A stretch of 64,000 bases of DNA from Streptomyces sp. HB132 (GCF_016909575.1 NZ_JAFBGA010000006.1:1-64000); one strand, 5' to 3'; positions 53,366-62,832 are shown, counted from the stretch's first letter. A program made the numbers and translations. The notes: generated from the sequence alone by a model not told the origin.

Positions 53366-54460
53366 TCAGGACGCCGAGGGTGTCCAGCCTGCCAGCCAGT
53401 CGGCGGTCTCCTGTTGGGCGGCCTGGGAGTCGGTGAGCTGCGGCCGGTCGCTGCTCGCCGGGCCGGATCCGGGCCCGGTGTTCTTGTACTCCGCGAAGCG
53501 GTCGTCCTTCCAGGAGAAGCCGCTCATGTCGGTCCAAGGGGCGGACCTGACCGCTGAGCTGAGAGTGGTGCCGCGGAAGGTGGCCATCGGGTCGAGCGAG
53601 GCGTCACCTCCCGCGTGCCACGGTCGGCCGAGGTGGAAGGACGACGCCGAGACGTCACCGTTGACGGTGGAGCCGGTGATCAGGAAGCCCTTGCGGTCTG
53701 CGGCCGTGCTGGGGGCCGTGATGTATCCGCCGGAGCTGCCGTCCCACCGCTTCTTCAACGTGATGACCGACTTGTCGATCACCGCGGTGGCACGGCCGAA
53801 GATGAAGTCCACGTTGCCGATGACGTAGGAGTTGGACATGTGGACGCGGCCGAGCTTCGCCTTGGACGCGGTGTCGAGCAGCAGGGTGTCCTGGTCGCCG
53901 GTGACGATGACGGAGTCGAGGAAGACCTTGTCCGCGGCGGTGCGCAGGGCCACGGCCTGGAGTCCGCTCATGCTCTGGTTCGCGGCCTCGTCGAAGTCGT
54001 TGGAGATCGTGAGGTTGCGGGCCTGGAAACCGTCGGCCTCGGCCGCGACGGTCGCACTGCCGCTGGTCCCGTAGGTGCCGGATCCGTCGGGCTTCCGGGT
54101 GCCCGAGGCGTTGTTGTAGACGATGACGGTGTCGTTGCGGCTGGACCCGCTGCCCTGGAGGGTGACGTTCTGCTTGGTCGAGGGGATCTTCACCAGCTCG
54201 CGGTAGGTGCCCGGCTTGATGGAGACGACGACCCGCGCCGTGTTGCCGGAAGGTATCGCGTTCACGGCCGCCTGCACGGTGGTGTACTGCCCGCTGCCGT
54301 CCTTGGCGACGGTGAGGGTGGTCGCCGCCTCGGCGCCGGAGGCAGTCCCGGAGGTCCAGACCGAGGCTACGGCCAGGAGCGCCGCCGCCCCCGCCCTCAT
54401 CGCGTGGCGTGGTCCGGGGTGGAGGTGGAGGTCGCTGCGTCGTCGTCGCTCGGCTGGCAT
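53366..54460 (-). CDS. Pectin methylesterase (CE8), secreted
   Basis: 364 residues from the ATG at 54460. A signal segment (AMRAGAAALLAVASVWTSG, about 20-38) precedes a right-handed beta-helix. CE8 signatures in order: LQAVALRT (Gln), GDQDTLLLD with the acid/base D191, GNVDFIFG with the nucleophile D218, and FHLGRPWH with the Arg/Trp pair. It removes methyl groups from pectin, which in plant walls surrounds xyloglucan. No pectate lyase or polygalacturonase is in the window. It stands next to the LacI-family gene, but its own upstream region (54461-54543) shows no operator copy. Confidence 0.92.
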   Translation of the reverse strand: MPAERRRRSDLHLHPGPRHAMRAGAAALLAVASVWTSGTASGAEAATTLTVAKDGSGQYTTVQAAVNAIPSGNTARVVVSIKPGTYRELVKIPSTKQNVTLQGSGSSRNDTVIVYNNASGTRKPDGSGTYGTSGSATVAAEADGFQARNLTISNDFDEAANQSMSGLQAVALRTAADKVFLDSVIVTGDQDTLLLDTASKAKLGRVHMSNSYVIGNVDFIFGRATAVIDKSVITLKKRWDGSSGGYITAPSTAADRKGFLITGSTVNGDVSASSFHLGRPWHAGGDASLDPMATFRGTTLSSAVRSAPWTDMSGFSWKDDRFAEYKNTGPGSGPASSDRPQLTDSQAAQQETADWLAGWTPSAS

Positions 54461-54543
54461 GGCCTGATCCGTCCGTCGGGGGAAGAGGTGGGGTTCCGGG
54501 CAGTAGTCGCCGCAGCGGCCCCGAAGGTTGCCGGGTCGTGGTG

Positions 54544-55338
54544 TCACGTCCGCCGGAAGCGTGCGTCCCTCGCTCGGACGGCGGCTCCGGGGCCCGCGGA
54601 GCGGAGCACCACGTCGAGCGCTCGGGCGGGGTCGGCGGCGTACACGTTGCTGAACCAGGCCATGTTGGCCTCGACCACCGCCCACCGGGCGTCCCCCGCG
54701 TCGTCTCCCCCGCGCATCAGTCCGACGTCGAGCACCACCCCGCTGGGCCAGGTCTCCGCCTGCGCCGCGGCAAGTCGCCGGGCGAACTCGCGTACGGCGG
54801 GCTCATCCGGGTGGCCTGCCAGCGGCGCAGCGTCGAGCCTGCCGAAGGTGGCGTACTGCGAGCCGGTACGGATCTCCCCGTCGAGTACGTGGAGTCGGAA
54901 CTCCCGCACCCAGGTCACCACTTCGCTGATCTGGACGAGGGGATCGCCCTGAGGTCCCGAGGGGGTGCGCAGCGCGTCTCCGTCCGCGTACACGGCTGCC
55001 GGGAAGCTCTTGTCGGTGGGCGGTTTCACGAAGAGCGGGCCCGGGATGCGGCGGGCCTCGCTGAGCGGTACGCACCGGACGTGGCGTCCGGTGAAGCCGT
55101 GCGGCAGTGCGTCGAGCCAGCCGTCGCCCGGTTCGAGCAGCGCGATCCCGAGGGGGCCGGCGACCGTGTCGGCGAAGTGCGGACCGCCGTAGTAGTGCGC
55201 CCGGGTGTCCGCGGGCGGCGGAGCGGGATGGGCGCCGCGCGGCAGGATCGTCACGCCCATGCCTCGCTCGCGGGCCGCGCGGGCCAGCAGGGTGGCGGTG
55301 GTGGAGCGGTGCGGGGCGAGGGCGAGGAGTTCGGCCAT
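54544..55338 (-). CDS. ATP-grasp domain protein (R2K-like)
   Basis: 264 residues from the ATG at 55338. The segments GPLFVKPPTDKSFPAAVY, WVREFRLHVLDGEIRTGSQYATFG and VVLDVGLMRGG...WAVVEANMAW fit the Lys-, Glu- and Asn-bearing nucleotide and metal sites of ATP-grasp ligases, of the single-domain kind often annotated as R2K. Such proteins join amino acids or modify peptides and cell components. There is no substrate or partner gene beside it, so its ligase target is unknown. A 211-bp gap separates it from the P450 gene upstream, in which I see nothing further. Confidence 0.75.
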   Translation of the reverse strand: MAELLALAPHRSTTATLLARAARERGMGVTILPRGAHPAPPPADTRAHYYGGPHFADTVAGPLGIALLEPGDGWLDALPHGFTGRHVRCVPLSEARRIPGPLFVKPPTDKSFPAAVYADGDALRTPSGPQGDPLVQISEVVTWVREFRLHVLDGEIRTGSQYATFGRLDAAPLAGHPDEPAVREFARRLAAAQAETWPSGVVLDVGLMRGGDDAGDARWAVVEANMAWFSNVYAADPARALDVVLRSAGPGAAVRARDARFRRT

Positions 55339-55548
55339 GCCGCCGCAGCTTACGGGCGCCGGGGCCAGTGAACCGCGGCGGACCAGGATCGAGCCGGCGT
55401 CCCGGGAGACCGTCCCTTCCACCGAGAAACCGGACACCGTGCTGCAATGCCGAACACAACCACTCCCCGGGGGAGTTGCGGTCGGGGGACGGACACACAA
55501 CCGCACGGCCCGGACGCGCGTGCGCCCACAGCCACCGGCCGTCAGCAG

Positions 55549-56772
55549 TCAGCCATGCAGCAGGACCGGGAAGGCCTCCATGTCGTTCTGCGTCATGACC
55601 GGCAGCTTGCGGATCTCGTCGTCGCCGATCGCGAGCCGCAACCGCGGGAAGCGCCCGAACAGGGCGGGCAGCGCGATGCCCGCCTCCACCCGGGACAGGG
55701 CGGCGCCGGGGCAGATGTGAGGCCCGTGCCCGAAGGTCATGTGCCGGATCGGCGTCGGCCTGGTGATGTCGAAGGTGTCGGCGTCGTCACCGTGGTGGGT
55801 GGTGTCGCGGCCGATGGCCCGGTAGGAGATCACCACACCTTCCCCCTGGGCTATCACGTGGTCGCCGACCTGGATGTCCTCGGTGGCGAACCGCATGAGC
55901 AGGTGGGTGGTGGGCGTGTCCCAGCGCAGGGTCTCCTCGACGACCGTCTCCCACGGGATCTCTCCGTCCAGCACCTTGCGCAGCTGGTCGGGGTGGGCGA
56001 GGAGTGCGCGTACGGCGTTGAGGATGAGCCCGATCGTGGTCTCGTGGCCCGCGGCCACCATCGCCTTGAGGTTGCCGACGACCTCCTCCTCGGTGAGGGG
56101 TTCACCGCCTTCCTCGGCGAGGATCAGCGCGCTGGTGAGATCGTCGGTGGGGTGCGCGGTCTTCTCCCGTACGAGCTCTGCGTAGAAGACGTCGAGTTCG
56201 GCCAGCAGCGCCAGCCGGTCCTCCTGCGGGGTGAGCATGGAGAAGAACGCCTTGTACTGCCGGGTCAGCATGGGATGCAGCGCCTCGTCCACTCCCATCA
56301 GCAGCCCGACCACCTTCATCGGGAGCGGCTGGGCGAAGACGGTCTTGAGGTCGACGGCCCCGTCCTTGCCCTGTTCGGCGAGTGCGTCCAGCAGGTGCTC
56401 GGTGAACTTCTCGATGTCCGGGCGGATCGCCTCCAGCCGCCGGGGGGTCAGCGCCTGGGAGGTCTTCGTCCGCAGCCGGCGGTGTTCCGAGCCGTCCACG
56501 GTGAACATGGAGCGTCCCGCGTCGATCATGCCGATGAGCGGCCAGGCGTGGGTGACCTGCCCGGTCCGCCAGAGCCCCCAGGCGTCCAGGTCCTTCACCA
56601 GGCGTGTGTCCATGAGGAGTTGACGGGCCTCGGCATGCCGGGTGACGGTCCAGGCGGGTACCCCGAGGAGCTCGATGCGCGCGAGCGGTACGGAGGCCCG
56701 GAGCTGTTCGGTCTCACCGTCGAGGTCCTGGACCATGGGGTCGATGACCACGGTCGCGTAGGGGCAGTTCAC
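55549..56772 (-). CDS. Cytochrome P450, CYP154-like partner
   Basis: 407 residues of the short bacterial class. The I-helix is VAAGHETTIG, the ExxR motif is intact as EETLRW and the haem loop is FGHGPHICPG with the Cys at about 354. Its start overlaps the stop of the other P450 gene (ATGA), so both are made from one mRNA. Coupled P450 pairs of this kind (CYP157 with CYP154) usually end conservon operons in Streptomyces. Here no other conservon gene is present. Substrate unknown; no ferredoxin is adjacent. Confidence 0.92.
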   Translation of the reverse strand: MNCPYATVVIDPMVQDLDGETEQLRASVPLARIELLGVPAWTVTRHAEARQLLMDTRLVKDLDAWGLWRTGQVTHAWPLIGMIDAGRSMFTVDGSEHRRLRTKTSQALTPRRLEAIRPDIEKFTEHLLDALAEQGKDGAVDLKTVFAQPLPMKVVGLLMGVDEALHPMLTRQYKAFFSMLTPQEDRLALLAELDVFYAELVREKTAHPTDDLTSALILAEEGGEPLTEEEVVGNLKAMVAAGHETTIGLILNAVRALLAHPDQLRKVLDGEIPWETVVEETLRWDTPTTHLLMRFATEDIQVGDHVIAQGEGVVISYRAIGRDTTHHGDDADTFDITRPTPIRHMTFGHGPHICPGAALSRVEAGIALPALFGRFPRLRLAIGDDEIRKLPVMTQNDMEAFPVLLHG

Positions 56773-58040
56773 AGCTGGGCTCCTGTCGTCTGTACGGGGG
56801 CGAACCGGACGGGAAGCGCGTTCATCCCACGCAGGAAGGCGGACGGCCGCCGGACGAGGTCCTGGGCGGGGACGGCGAGTTCGAGGTCGGGCAGCCGGTC
56901 GAGGATGACCTCGATCGCCGTACGGGCAATGGTCTCCGCTATCTCCTGGGCGGGGAAGGGGCAGCGGTACTCGCCGTAGCTGAACGCCAGATGCGCCCCG
57001 TTGCCCGCATGGCGTACCGCTCCGCCCACCGCCATCTCCTGACGTATCAGCGGGTCGGTGTTGGCCGCCCCCAAGCCGAGCAGGAGCATGTCCCCGGCGC
57101 GGATGGTCCGGCCGCCGAGCTGCGTGTCGCGGACCGCCCAGCGGCCTGCGAGGATCTGCGTCGGGCTCTCCTCCCAGAGGACCTCGTTCATGGCGTCGCC
57201 GATACTGCGGTGCCCGCCGGCGAGCGAGTCGGCGAACTGGTCCTCGGTGAGCATGAGCCGCAGGGAGTTGCTGATCCAGTCGGCGGTGGTGAGGTGTCCG
57301 GCGGCGGTGATCGCCATCAGGTCGAGGGCGTACTCCTCGTCCGTGAAGGACTCCGGGTCGGCGAGCATCCGGGAGGTGACGTCGTCGCCGGGAGTCTCCC
57401 GCTTGGCCGTCACCAGCAGCCGCATGTGCTCGCCGAAACGGCCGTACGCCTCCTGGGCGCCGGGCCCGCCGTCGGCCAGGTCCTTCAGGACCCGGGCGAT
57501 GTCCGCCCCTTCCGCGTCGGGGAATCCGACGAGGCGCGCGAGGACGAGCACGGGCAGCGGCTCGGCGAACTCGGCGACCAGGTCGGCGGTGCCACGGGCG
57601 CAGATTCCGTCGACGAGCCGGTCGGCAAGCTGCTCGCAGTGTTCCCGGATCTCGAACGGGTCAGCGGCTTCGAGTGCGGGCACCACCATCTCGGAGTGCC
57701 TCCGGTGCTCGGCGCCCGCGGTGAAGTAGATGGACGGCATGGGTCGGCCGACCATGGGGAGCAGCGGCCAGTCCTCGGGTATGCGCTCCCACTGGTTCCA
57801 CAGGCCGACGTCCCGGGGGAAGAGCTCGCCGTCGCCGGCGACCTGGTGGAGCTCGCGGTATCCGACGATCAGCCAGGCCGGAAAGCCGCCGGGGAGCTCG
57901 ACGGGCACCACGGGCCCGTAGGAGTGCCGCATCGTCCGGTACAGGGCCTGCGGTTCGGTGTGGACGGCGGGCCCACCGAGCGGCACGGGGGTGGTGGCGG
58001 TATGCGCGGGACAGCCGCCGGGCACAGGGGTGGTCGTCAT
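56769..58040 (-). CDS. Cytochrome P450 lacking the ExxR arginine, CYP157-like
   Basis: 423 residues. The I-helix ITAAGHLTT and haem loop FSYGEYRCP (Cys about 360, with Pro after it) are clear. The otherwise nearly invariant ExxR of the K-helix reads EVLW (E286, W289), so the Arg that holds the haem-binding core is replaced by Trp. Loss of ExxR is the hallmark of the CYP157 family of streptomycetes, in which EQSLW is known. Such proteins can still bind haem. Its upstream gene partner is coupled to it by 4 bp. It may act as a helper or as an enzyme with an unusual core. Confidence 0.9.
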   Translation of the reverse strand: MTTTPVPGGCPAHTATTPVPLGGPAVHTEPQALYRTMRHSYGPVVPVELPGGFPAWLIVGYRELHQVAGDGELFPRDVGLWNQWERIPEDWPLLPMVGRPMPSIYFTAGAEHRRHSEMVVPALEAADPFEIREHCEQLADRLVDGICARGTADLVAEFAEPLPVLVLARLVGFPDAEGADIARVLKDLADGGPGAQEAYGRFGEHMRLLVTAKRETPGDDVTSRMLADPESFTDEEYALDLMAITAAGHLTTADWISNSLRLMLTEDQFADSLAGGHRSIGDAMNEVLWEESPTQILAGRWAVRDTQLGGRTIRAGDMLLLGLGAANTDPLIRQEMAVGGAVRHAGNGAHLAFSYGEYRCPFPAQEIAETIARTAIEVILDRLPDLELAVPAQDLVRRPSAFLRGMNALPVRFAPVQTTGAQL

Positions 58041-58344
58041 CGTACGGGCTCCCGGGAGACGGCTTCGCGCGTTGCGGCCATCCGATCAACGCGCCCCCAC
58101 TATAAGGAGGTTGGGTGGAGCTTTGGGTGCGGATCGGGAGGGCGCCCCGCGCAGGCCTTCACGTCTCGCGTCGCCCGCTTTGCGCGAGCTGGAGGCGTTC
58201 GGCCCGCTGGACCCCGACCACTGCGCAACGAACTCGGACCCCGTGGCCGTGTGCGGGTCGCCGTCGTCGCCCGGTCCGGCCGAGCGGTTTCGGGCCGGAC
58301 TCCCGGCGGGTGTTGCGCATCTGGAACGCGGACGCGTAGGCGCG
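58041..58344 (-). promoter_or_regulatory. Upstream region of the P450 pair
   Basis: A -10-like TATAGT on the minus strand (58099-58104) lies about 58 bp before the P450 start; no matching -35 is obvious. AAGGAGG next to it on the plus strand (58104-58110) resembles a ribosome site but no convincing frame follows. The remaining 230 bp to the membrane protein stop show no gene. Confidence 0.35.
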
Positions 58345-59028
58345 TCACTCCTGGGGCGCGACGGCGGCGATCCGCCGCGTCTCCCTCAGGGGCAGCAGCC
58401 TGCGGACGGTCAGCAACAGCCCGACGTCGAGGACGACTTCCGCGGCGTTGCCGAGCACCGGTACCTGCGCGGCCGCTCCGGAGACCGCCACCATCACGGC
58501 GGCGGTGACCGCCAGCCGGGCGAACCCGGTGCACCGCCACAGCACGATCCCGGCGGAGAGAACCACCAGTCCGGCGATGATGGCAGGCAGCGGACCCGTC
58601 GGTGACGCCGCGTCATTCACGTAGCGCAGGGTGTCCGCCCAGCGCTCCGTACGCATCGACAGACCGAGGACGTCATGGAGTACGCCCGCTGCCACCAGGA
58701 GGACAGTAAGGCCGACGGCAGCGCCTCGCACTCCCTTCCGCCGCACCCAAGACAGCCCCGCATGGTCCGCCGCCGAGAGCGACCAGAGCACCAGAAAGGG
58801 CGTCAGCAGCGCGTGCAGAGCGAAGCGGGGGACGCTCAGCGCCTGCAGCAGGGGCCCAGCTCCCGTCAGGCTCCCCACAGCGATCACCCCGTTGTCCCAG
58901 ACCAGCGCGGAGCACACCAGGGTCGGCACGGCGGCCAACAGGCCCGGCGCCGCACGCCAGTGACGCCCTGCGGACACCGCGAGACACAACTGCGCGGCCG
59001 CGAGCGCGGCGAACACCAGCGAGATCAC
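58345..59028 (-). CDS. Integral membrane protein of unknown function
   Basis: 227 residues with about six or seven hydrophobic helices, starting with a membrane helix (ISLVFAALAAAQLCLAVSAG) and carrying two charged short loops (WVRRKGVRG and RLLPLRETRR). The central AADHAG and later LHDVLGL segments contain His residues in or near helices. No family recognised. A remarkable AT-rich operator-like element lies directly upstream, suggesting MarR-type control. Confidence 0.75.
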   Translation of the reverse strand: MISLVFAALAAAQLCLAVSAGRHWRAAPGLLAAVPTLVCSALVWDNGVIAVGSLTGAGPLLQALSVPRFALHALLTPFLVLWSLSAADHAGLSWVRRKGVRGAAVGLTVLLVAAGVLHDVLGLSMRTERWADTLRYVNDAASPTGPLPAIIAGLVVLSAGIVLWRCTGFARLAVTAAVMVAVSGAAAQVPVLGNAAEVVLDVGLLLTVRRLLPLRETRRIAAVAPQE

Positions 59029-59048
59029 TCAGGACTCCTCTTCGCACC

Positions 59049-59078
59049 GATCAAAGTATTTCAATGATCAAGATACTT
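59049..59078 (-). promoter_or_regulatory. AT-rich MarR-like operator upstream of the membrane protein
   Basis: GATCAAAGTAT and GATCAAGATAC form a direct repeat (starting at 59049 and 59067), and within it AAGTAT (59054-59059) and ATACTT (59073-59078) form an inverted repeat. The 30 bp are about 70% A+T in a region of 70% G+C, 20-50 bp before the start at 59028. Sites with TTGAT/ATCAA halves are common for MarR-family repressors. No marR gene is adjacent. Confidence 0.45.
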
Positions 59079-59300
59079 GGTGGGGCGCGAGGCTCGGCAG
59101 GCGGGGAAGGACCACCAGCAGGTGGTCCCGGCGGCGGGGACCGCCAGGCTTCCCGCCGCACTCGGCGGGAGCATGTGAACCGGAGCGCATGCGGCCACCA
59201 CCCCGGCCGGCCGGCGGGAAAGCGGTGCTCCCCCGCGGAGCGTCGCTGCGGTGCGTGACGACGGGACTCGCGGCCGCGGCCTCTGGTCACCTCTGCCTCG

Positions 59301-59927
59301 TCATCCCGCGCGGAACGCACGGGCCGCCGCTGCCCCGACATCCGCGTCCCAGCCGGTGGCGGCGACAGCGGCGACCTGGGGAGGATCGACGGCGGCATCA
59401 GCGGCGATCAGGGCGTCGACGCACGTCCGGGACGGCTCGCGGACATCCTGGCCGGCTGTTTGCCGGGCAGTGTCCAGGACCGCCTCCCGGGTCCGTTCGG
59501 CGCTGAGCGCCGGTAGCCGGACGTTCTTGAACCCGTCCTCGAGGTCGTACTCCGCGCGCTGCCAGATATGGCCGTCGAAGCCGTAGACGAAGCCGAGGAA
59601 GAGTTGCGCCTCACGCACCCTGCGCACGGGCGGTTCCCACCAGTCGGGCGCACCGGCCAGCAGGTCCGTCTCGGGTTCCTCGAAGAAGTCGGACGCCTCG
59701 GCGTAGAACGTCTCGGAGTCGTTCCGGTCCTGCCCGAGCAGTACCGCGCGCCCCTCGTCGAGGTGGTGCAGGTCGGCCCAGCTGTCGTCACCGTTCTCGT
59801 AGTGCCAGAGCGGCCAGAGCGCCCGGCACCGCTCGCCGCGCCCCGCGGCGGCCTGCACGGCGGCGAGTGCCGCCCAGCGCCCTCGCATCACCATCGGGTG
59901 GGGAAGATTGAGCTGAACCAGGGCCAC
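59301..59927 (-). CDS. Hypothetical cytoplasmic protein
   Basis: 208 residues, acidic and rich in Trp (LWPLWHYENGDDSWADLHHL, DWWEPPVRR), without signal peptide or membrane helix. The alternation of Trp/Gly/Asp motifs suggests a compact alpha/beta fold. I do not recognise the family. Codon use is ordinary for the window. Stands alone; the 270 bp between it and the MarR-like site hold nothing evident. Confidence 0.65.
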   Translation of the reverse strand: MALVQLNLPHPMVMRGRWAALAAVQAAAGRGERCRALWPLWHYENGDDSWADLHHLDEGRAVLLGQDRNDSETFYAEASDFFEEPETDLLAGAPDWWEPPVRRVREAQLFLGFVYGFDGHIWQRAEYDLEDGFKNVRLPALSAERTREAVLDTARQTAGQDVREPSRTCVDALIAADAAVDPPQVAAVAATGWDADVGAAAARAFRAG

Positions 59928-60110
59928 GGTCGGCTCCTCACGCCGGTCGATTGACGGTCAGCCCTTCTGGTGCCCGGAGAAACCCGGCCGTCACGCATCG
60001 CGCGCGTTCCCACCCCAGACGCGGCGGCCCTCCCCCAAGAGGCCGTCCCCGTAGGGAGATCGCCCCGCGTTTCGTGTCTCATCGCCTCCACAGGGGGTAC
60101 AGAGGTGAGC

Positions 60111-60377
60111 ATGGCTCTCGTGAAGCGTGTTGCTCTTGCTCCTCGTGCGGTTCGACAGCTGCGGCGCGTCCGCTCTGTGTACGTGGCGGGGGTGCTGCTC
60201 TCCGTCCTCGGCCTGCTCTCCCTCGGCAATGCGGCGGAAGGCGGACGACAGGCCGTGATCGCGGGCGTCTTCCTCGCGGTCTTCGCCGCGCTCCTCACTC
60301 TGACCGCGGTCCAGCTGCGGCGGCACGGGCGGACCGAGCACTGCAGTACGGCGAAGAAGCTCACCCGGCTCGTCTGA
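60111..60377 (+). CDS. Small two-helix membrane protein
   Basis: 88 residues from the ATG at 60111 with AGAGG 7 bp upstream; a GTG at 60105 would add two residues. A basic N-terminus (KRVALAPRAVRQLRRVRS) is followed by two membrane helices (about 24-42 and 47-67) joined by a short turn, and a basic tail. No family recognised. Both ends should face the cytoplasm. Confidence 0.6.
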   Translation: MALVKRVALAPRAVRQLRRVRSVYVAGVLLSVLGLLSLGNAAEGGRQAVIAGVFLAVFAALLTLTAVQLRRHGRTEHCSTAKKLTRLV

Positions 60378-60940
60378 CATCCGACCGTACGGCCGACTGC
60401 TCACACGGCGGTCCCTGAGCCGTTCGCGGTCCGCACGCGCGCGGCTCCGGACGTGGACGGCGGGCATGGCGGGGGTCGTGGCCGACATGACGTGCGACGG
60501 CTGCGCTTCGCCGTGCACCGCCGGTGGGCCCGCGCAGCGATCCACCGTGCCGCAGACCCGGCGCAGGAGACCGAGGGCCTCCGTCACTGCGACGCGCATC
60601 ATCGATGGCGCCACAACGAGTAGGCCGCAGGACGTCCATCCGCCAGCGCACAGGGGCGGGGGCACGCTCTCTTCATACTTCATACGGCGTCCGGGGTACG
60701 CGACGACAGGTGAGAGGCAACGGGAGAATCGCGGCGGGCAACGCTCTCGGGCCCACTCATTGCACGACAGCGGACCGCACCACGGTAACGGCACATCCGA
60801 CACGGTGACGATTCAGCACTGGACGGGTGCGTCGCCACCGGAAGCCCGCCGCCCCCGAAGGCTCGACCGGCCGCTGAACAGCGGAAAGCGCCTCCCGTAT
60901 TGCCGCGGCTTCGCCAGGCCCCGATATACCCTGCTGGATC
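60378..60940. other. Intergenic stretch without a clear gene
   Basis: No open frame in these 563 bp has convincing composition or start. A short direct repeat (TTCATAC twice, near 60671-60684) stands in the middle. At the right end there is a candidate promoter for the lipoprotein gene, listed separately. Confidence 0.4.
60900..60930 (+). promoter_or_regulatory. Candidate promoter of the lipoprotein gene
   Basis: TTGCCG (60900-60905) and GATATA (60923-60928) are 17 bp apart, with the start codon at 60941. The likely transcript start is within a few bases of the ATG, so the leader would be very short or absent. Confidence 0.4.
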
Positions 60941-61840
60941 ATGCGCATAACAGCACACGGATCGGCCGTCGGCGCCGCTATGGCCGTTGTCCTTCTCACC
61001 GCCGTCACCGGCTGTTCTTCCGGATCCGACGGCGGTGGCAGCGGTTCCGGACTGCTCACGGGGCTCGGAACCCTGGCCGGCGACACCGGCTCGAAGCAGG
61101 TGACCTTCCTCGACACTGCTGACGTCCGGAAGCTGAGCAAGGGTGACGCGAAGAGATTCGCCTGGATCTCGCAGTCGGCAAGCCCGCTGCTGAACGCCTC
61201 CCGACCGAGCCCGCTGGGGGAGAAGTTCACGGTGGACCAGATCGACAGAGCGGTCGACACCCCCGAGGCAGGTCATTGGGAGGGTTCCTTCGACGTGACG
61301 GCGATCGCCAAGTCGCTGGAGTCCAGCGGCTACACGCGGAGCGAGAAGGACGGCCAGAAGGTCTGGACCCACCCTGAGCAGAAGGTCACCATCCAGGTCT
61401 CGGGTGACGAGATCTCCTACTCGACCCGGGACGCCGACCCGCTGTCGGCAGTTACCCCGGAGGAGGGCTCCTCCCTGGCGGACAGGAAGGAGTTCCGGCG
61501 CGCAGCGGAGTGCCTGGGAGACGTCTACCGCGCGGACTTCAACCCGCTCAGCTCGACCGATCCGGTCCGCCTGTCCGCGCTGGGCCAGCAGGCGGAGACC
61601 GCAGCGAAGAACACCGAGGTGCTCTGCTTCGTGGTCAAGGACGAGGCCACGGCCAGGAAGCTGGAGACGAACCTGCGGACGGTGGTCCGGGACGAGCGGC
61701 CGACGTTCGACGGCACGAAGGTGACCGTGGAGAAGGGCGATCAGCCCGTGGTAAGGGCCGTGGTCCCGGACACGGCCACCCAGCGGCCGGGCCGACTGGT
61801 CATCAGCGACATGGAGCTGTGGATGGCTGCCGCGACCTGA
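60941..61840 (+). CDS. Lipoprotein of unknown function
   Basis: 299 residues. The signal peptide ends in the lipobox VTGC (about 23-26), followed by a Ser/Gly linker, so it is anchored outside the membrane. The body is a mixed alpha/beta domain with two cysteines (AAECLGDVY and VLCFVVKDE) that may form a disulfide. No enzymatic motif or known family recognised. Confidence 0.8.
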   Translation: MRITAHGSAVGAAMAVVLLTAVTGCSSGSDGGGSGSGLLTGLGTLAGDTGSKQVTFLDTADVRKLSKGDAKRFAWISQSASPLLNASRPSPLGEKFTVDQIDRAVDTPEAGHWEGSFDVTAIAKSLESSGYTRSEKDGQKVWTHPEQKVTIQVSGDEISYSTRDADPLSAVTPEEGSSLADRKEFRRAAECLGDVYRADFNPLSSTDPVRLSALGQQAETAAKNTEVLCFVVKDEATARKLETNLRTVVRDERPTFDGTKVTVEKGDQPVVRAVVPDTATQRPGRLVISDMELWMAAAT

Positions 61841-62393
61841 GGTACGGCCCTCACGCCGAGCCTCATCGGCAGCTCGGGCGTCGCTCGCGGCTGACACCGC
61901 GGGTTGAGCGCCCGGACGAGGAGGGCGTTCGCCGGCCCCCAGGTTGGTGAGGAAGTACGGCGCTCGCTCGGCCGCGTCCTCTTCCAGACCGGCGCTCCGA
62001 GTCCAGCCGTGCGCCTTACAGAGGGCGGGAGAGCGCTCCTCCGGGACGGCACTCCGGAGGAGTCAGGACCTCCCAGGTCCTTTCTGCATGGGAGCAGCCG
62101 CCACCACACGAGAGCCCTGTCGGCCCCTTCTGCACCAGCTCGCTCGCCGCCGACGCACGCCGGCGGCTCGGGCACCGGCTCGTCCATGAGCCCCGACATA
62201 GCGGTCATGGCGATGTCGGGATGCGTCGGCCTGTGCCGGGGCTGCCGCACCGCCGCGTCGGACACCACCCCGACAGCGCCCGCCGGTCCGACGGCCGAAC
62301 GCGATGTCCACGCGCTGGTCGGCCAATTCCGCGAGCTGACACGACTGCCCTGATCCCAGCACCCTCGCAGACGGCAGACGGCAGACGGGGACC
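61841..62393. other. Intergenic stretch without a clear gene
   Basis: The 553 bp carry only frames of Arg/Pro-rich composition on both strands. Near the right end GCAGACG occurs three times in tandem (62367-62387). Otherwise nothing is seen; it might be a decayed gene beyond recognition. Confidence 0.4.
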
Positions 62394-62774
62394 TCAGGGG
62401 CCGCCCGGCTCGGTGGCGAGGTCCGGATCGCGCATGCCGGGGAAGGCATAGCCCTCGGTGTCGTCCCACGGGACGTCGAGGTCATCCATGTGCACGCGCC
62501 ACTCCGCGCCCGGCAGGGCGCGGCGCAACTCGGAGACGGAGCTCAGCACATGGTCGAGCACCGGCAGCACCTTGCCGGGGTCGAACGGCATCTTGGTGGA
62601 ACCGGCAACGACCTCGTCCGGCCGGCTGTCATCGCTGTCGTAGAGGTACAGGCTTTCCTGGTCCTCGTACGGAAAGGACGCCCTGTGGGCGGCGACGATC
62701 CGCTCGACGGCGGCCGTCTCGGAATCCGTGAGCGGCGTGGCCCGGCTCGCGCAGTAGTAGAGGGAGACGCTCAT
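62394..62774 (-). CDS. Small hypothetical protein
   Basis: 126 residues, strongly acidic (ESLYLYDSDDSRPDEVV), without signal peptide. Residues about 60-110 (KVLPVLDHVLSSVSELRRAL, then EWRVHMDDLDVPWDD) suggest a helix-rich part followed by strands. Family unknown. Divergent from the AraC-type gene across 94 bp. Confidence 0.65.
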   Translation of the reverse strand: MSVSLYYCASRATPLTDSETAAVERIVAAHRASFPYEDQESLYLYDSDDSRPDEVVAGSTKMPFDPGKVLPVLDHVLSSVSELRRALPGAEWRVHMDDLDVPWDDTEGYAFPGMRDPDLATEPGGP

Positions 62775-62832
62775 GGTCCGAGCCTACTGAGGGGGTACGA
62801 CATAGCCGTCCGAGACCGGGCGGCCCCGTGGT

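Noticed and set aside
58104..58344. Small gene after the AAGGAGG at 58104-58110
   Set aside because: No start codon at proper spacing leads to a frame with credible composition or length.
62367..62387. Three tandem copies of GCAGACG
   Set aside because: Too short and isolated to be more than a chance or slippage microrepeat.
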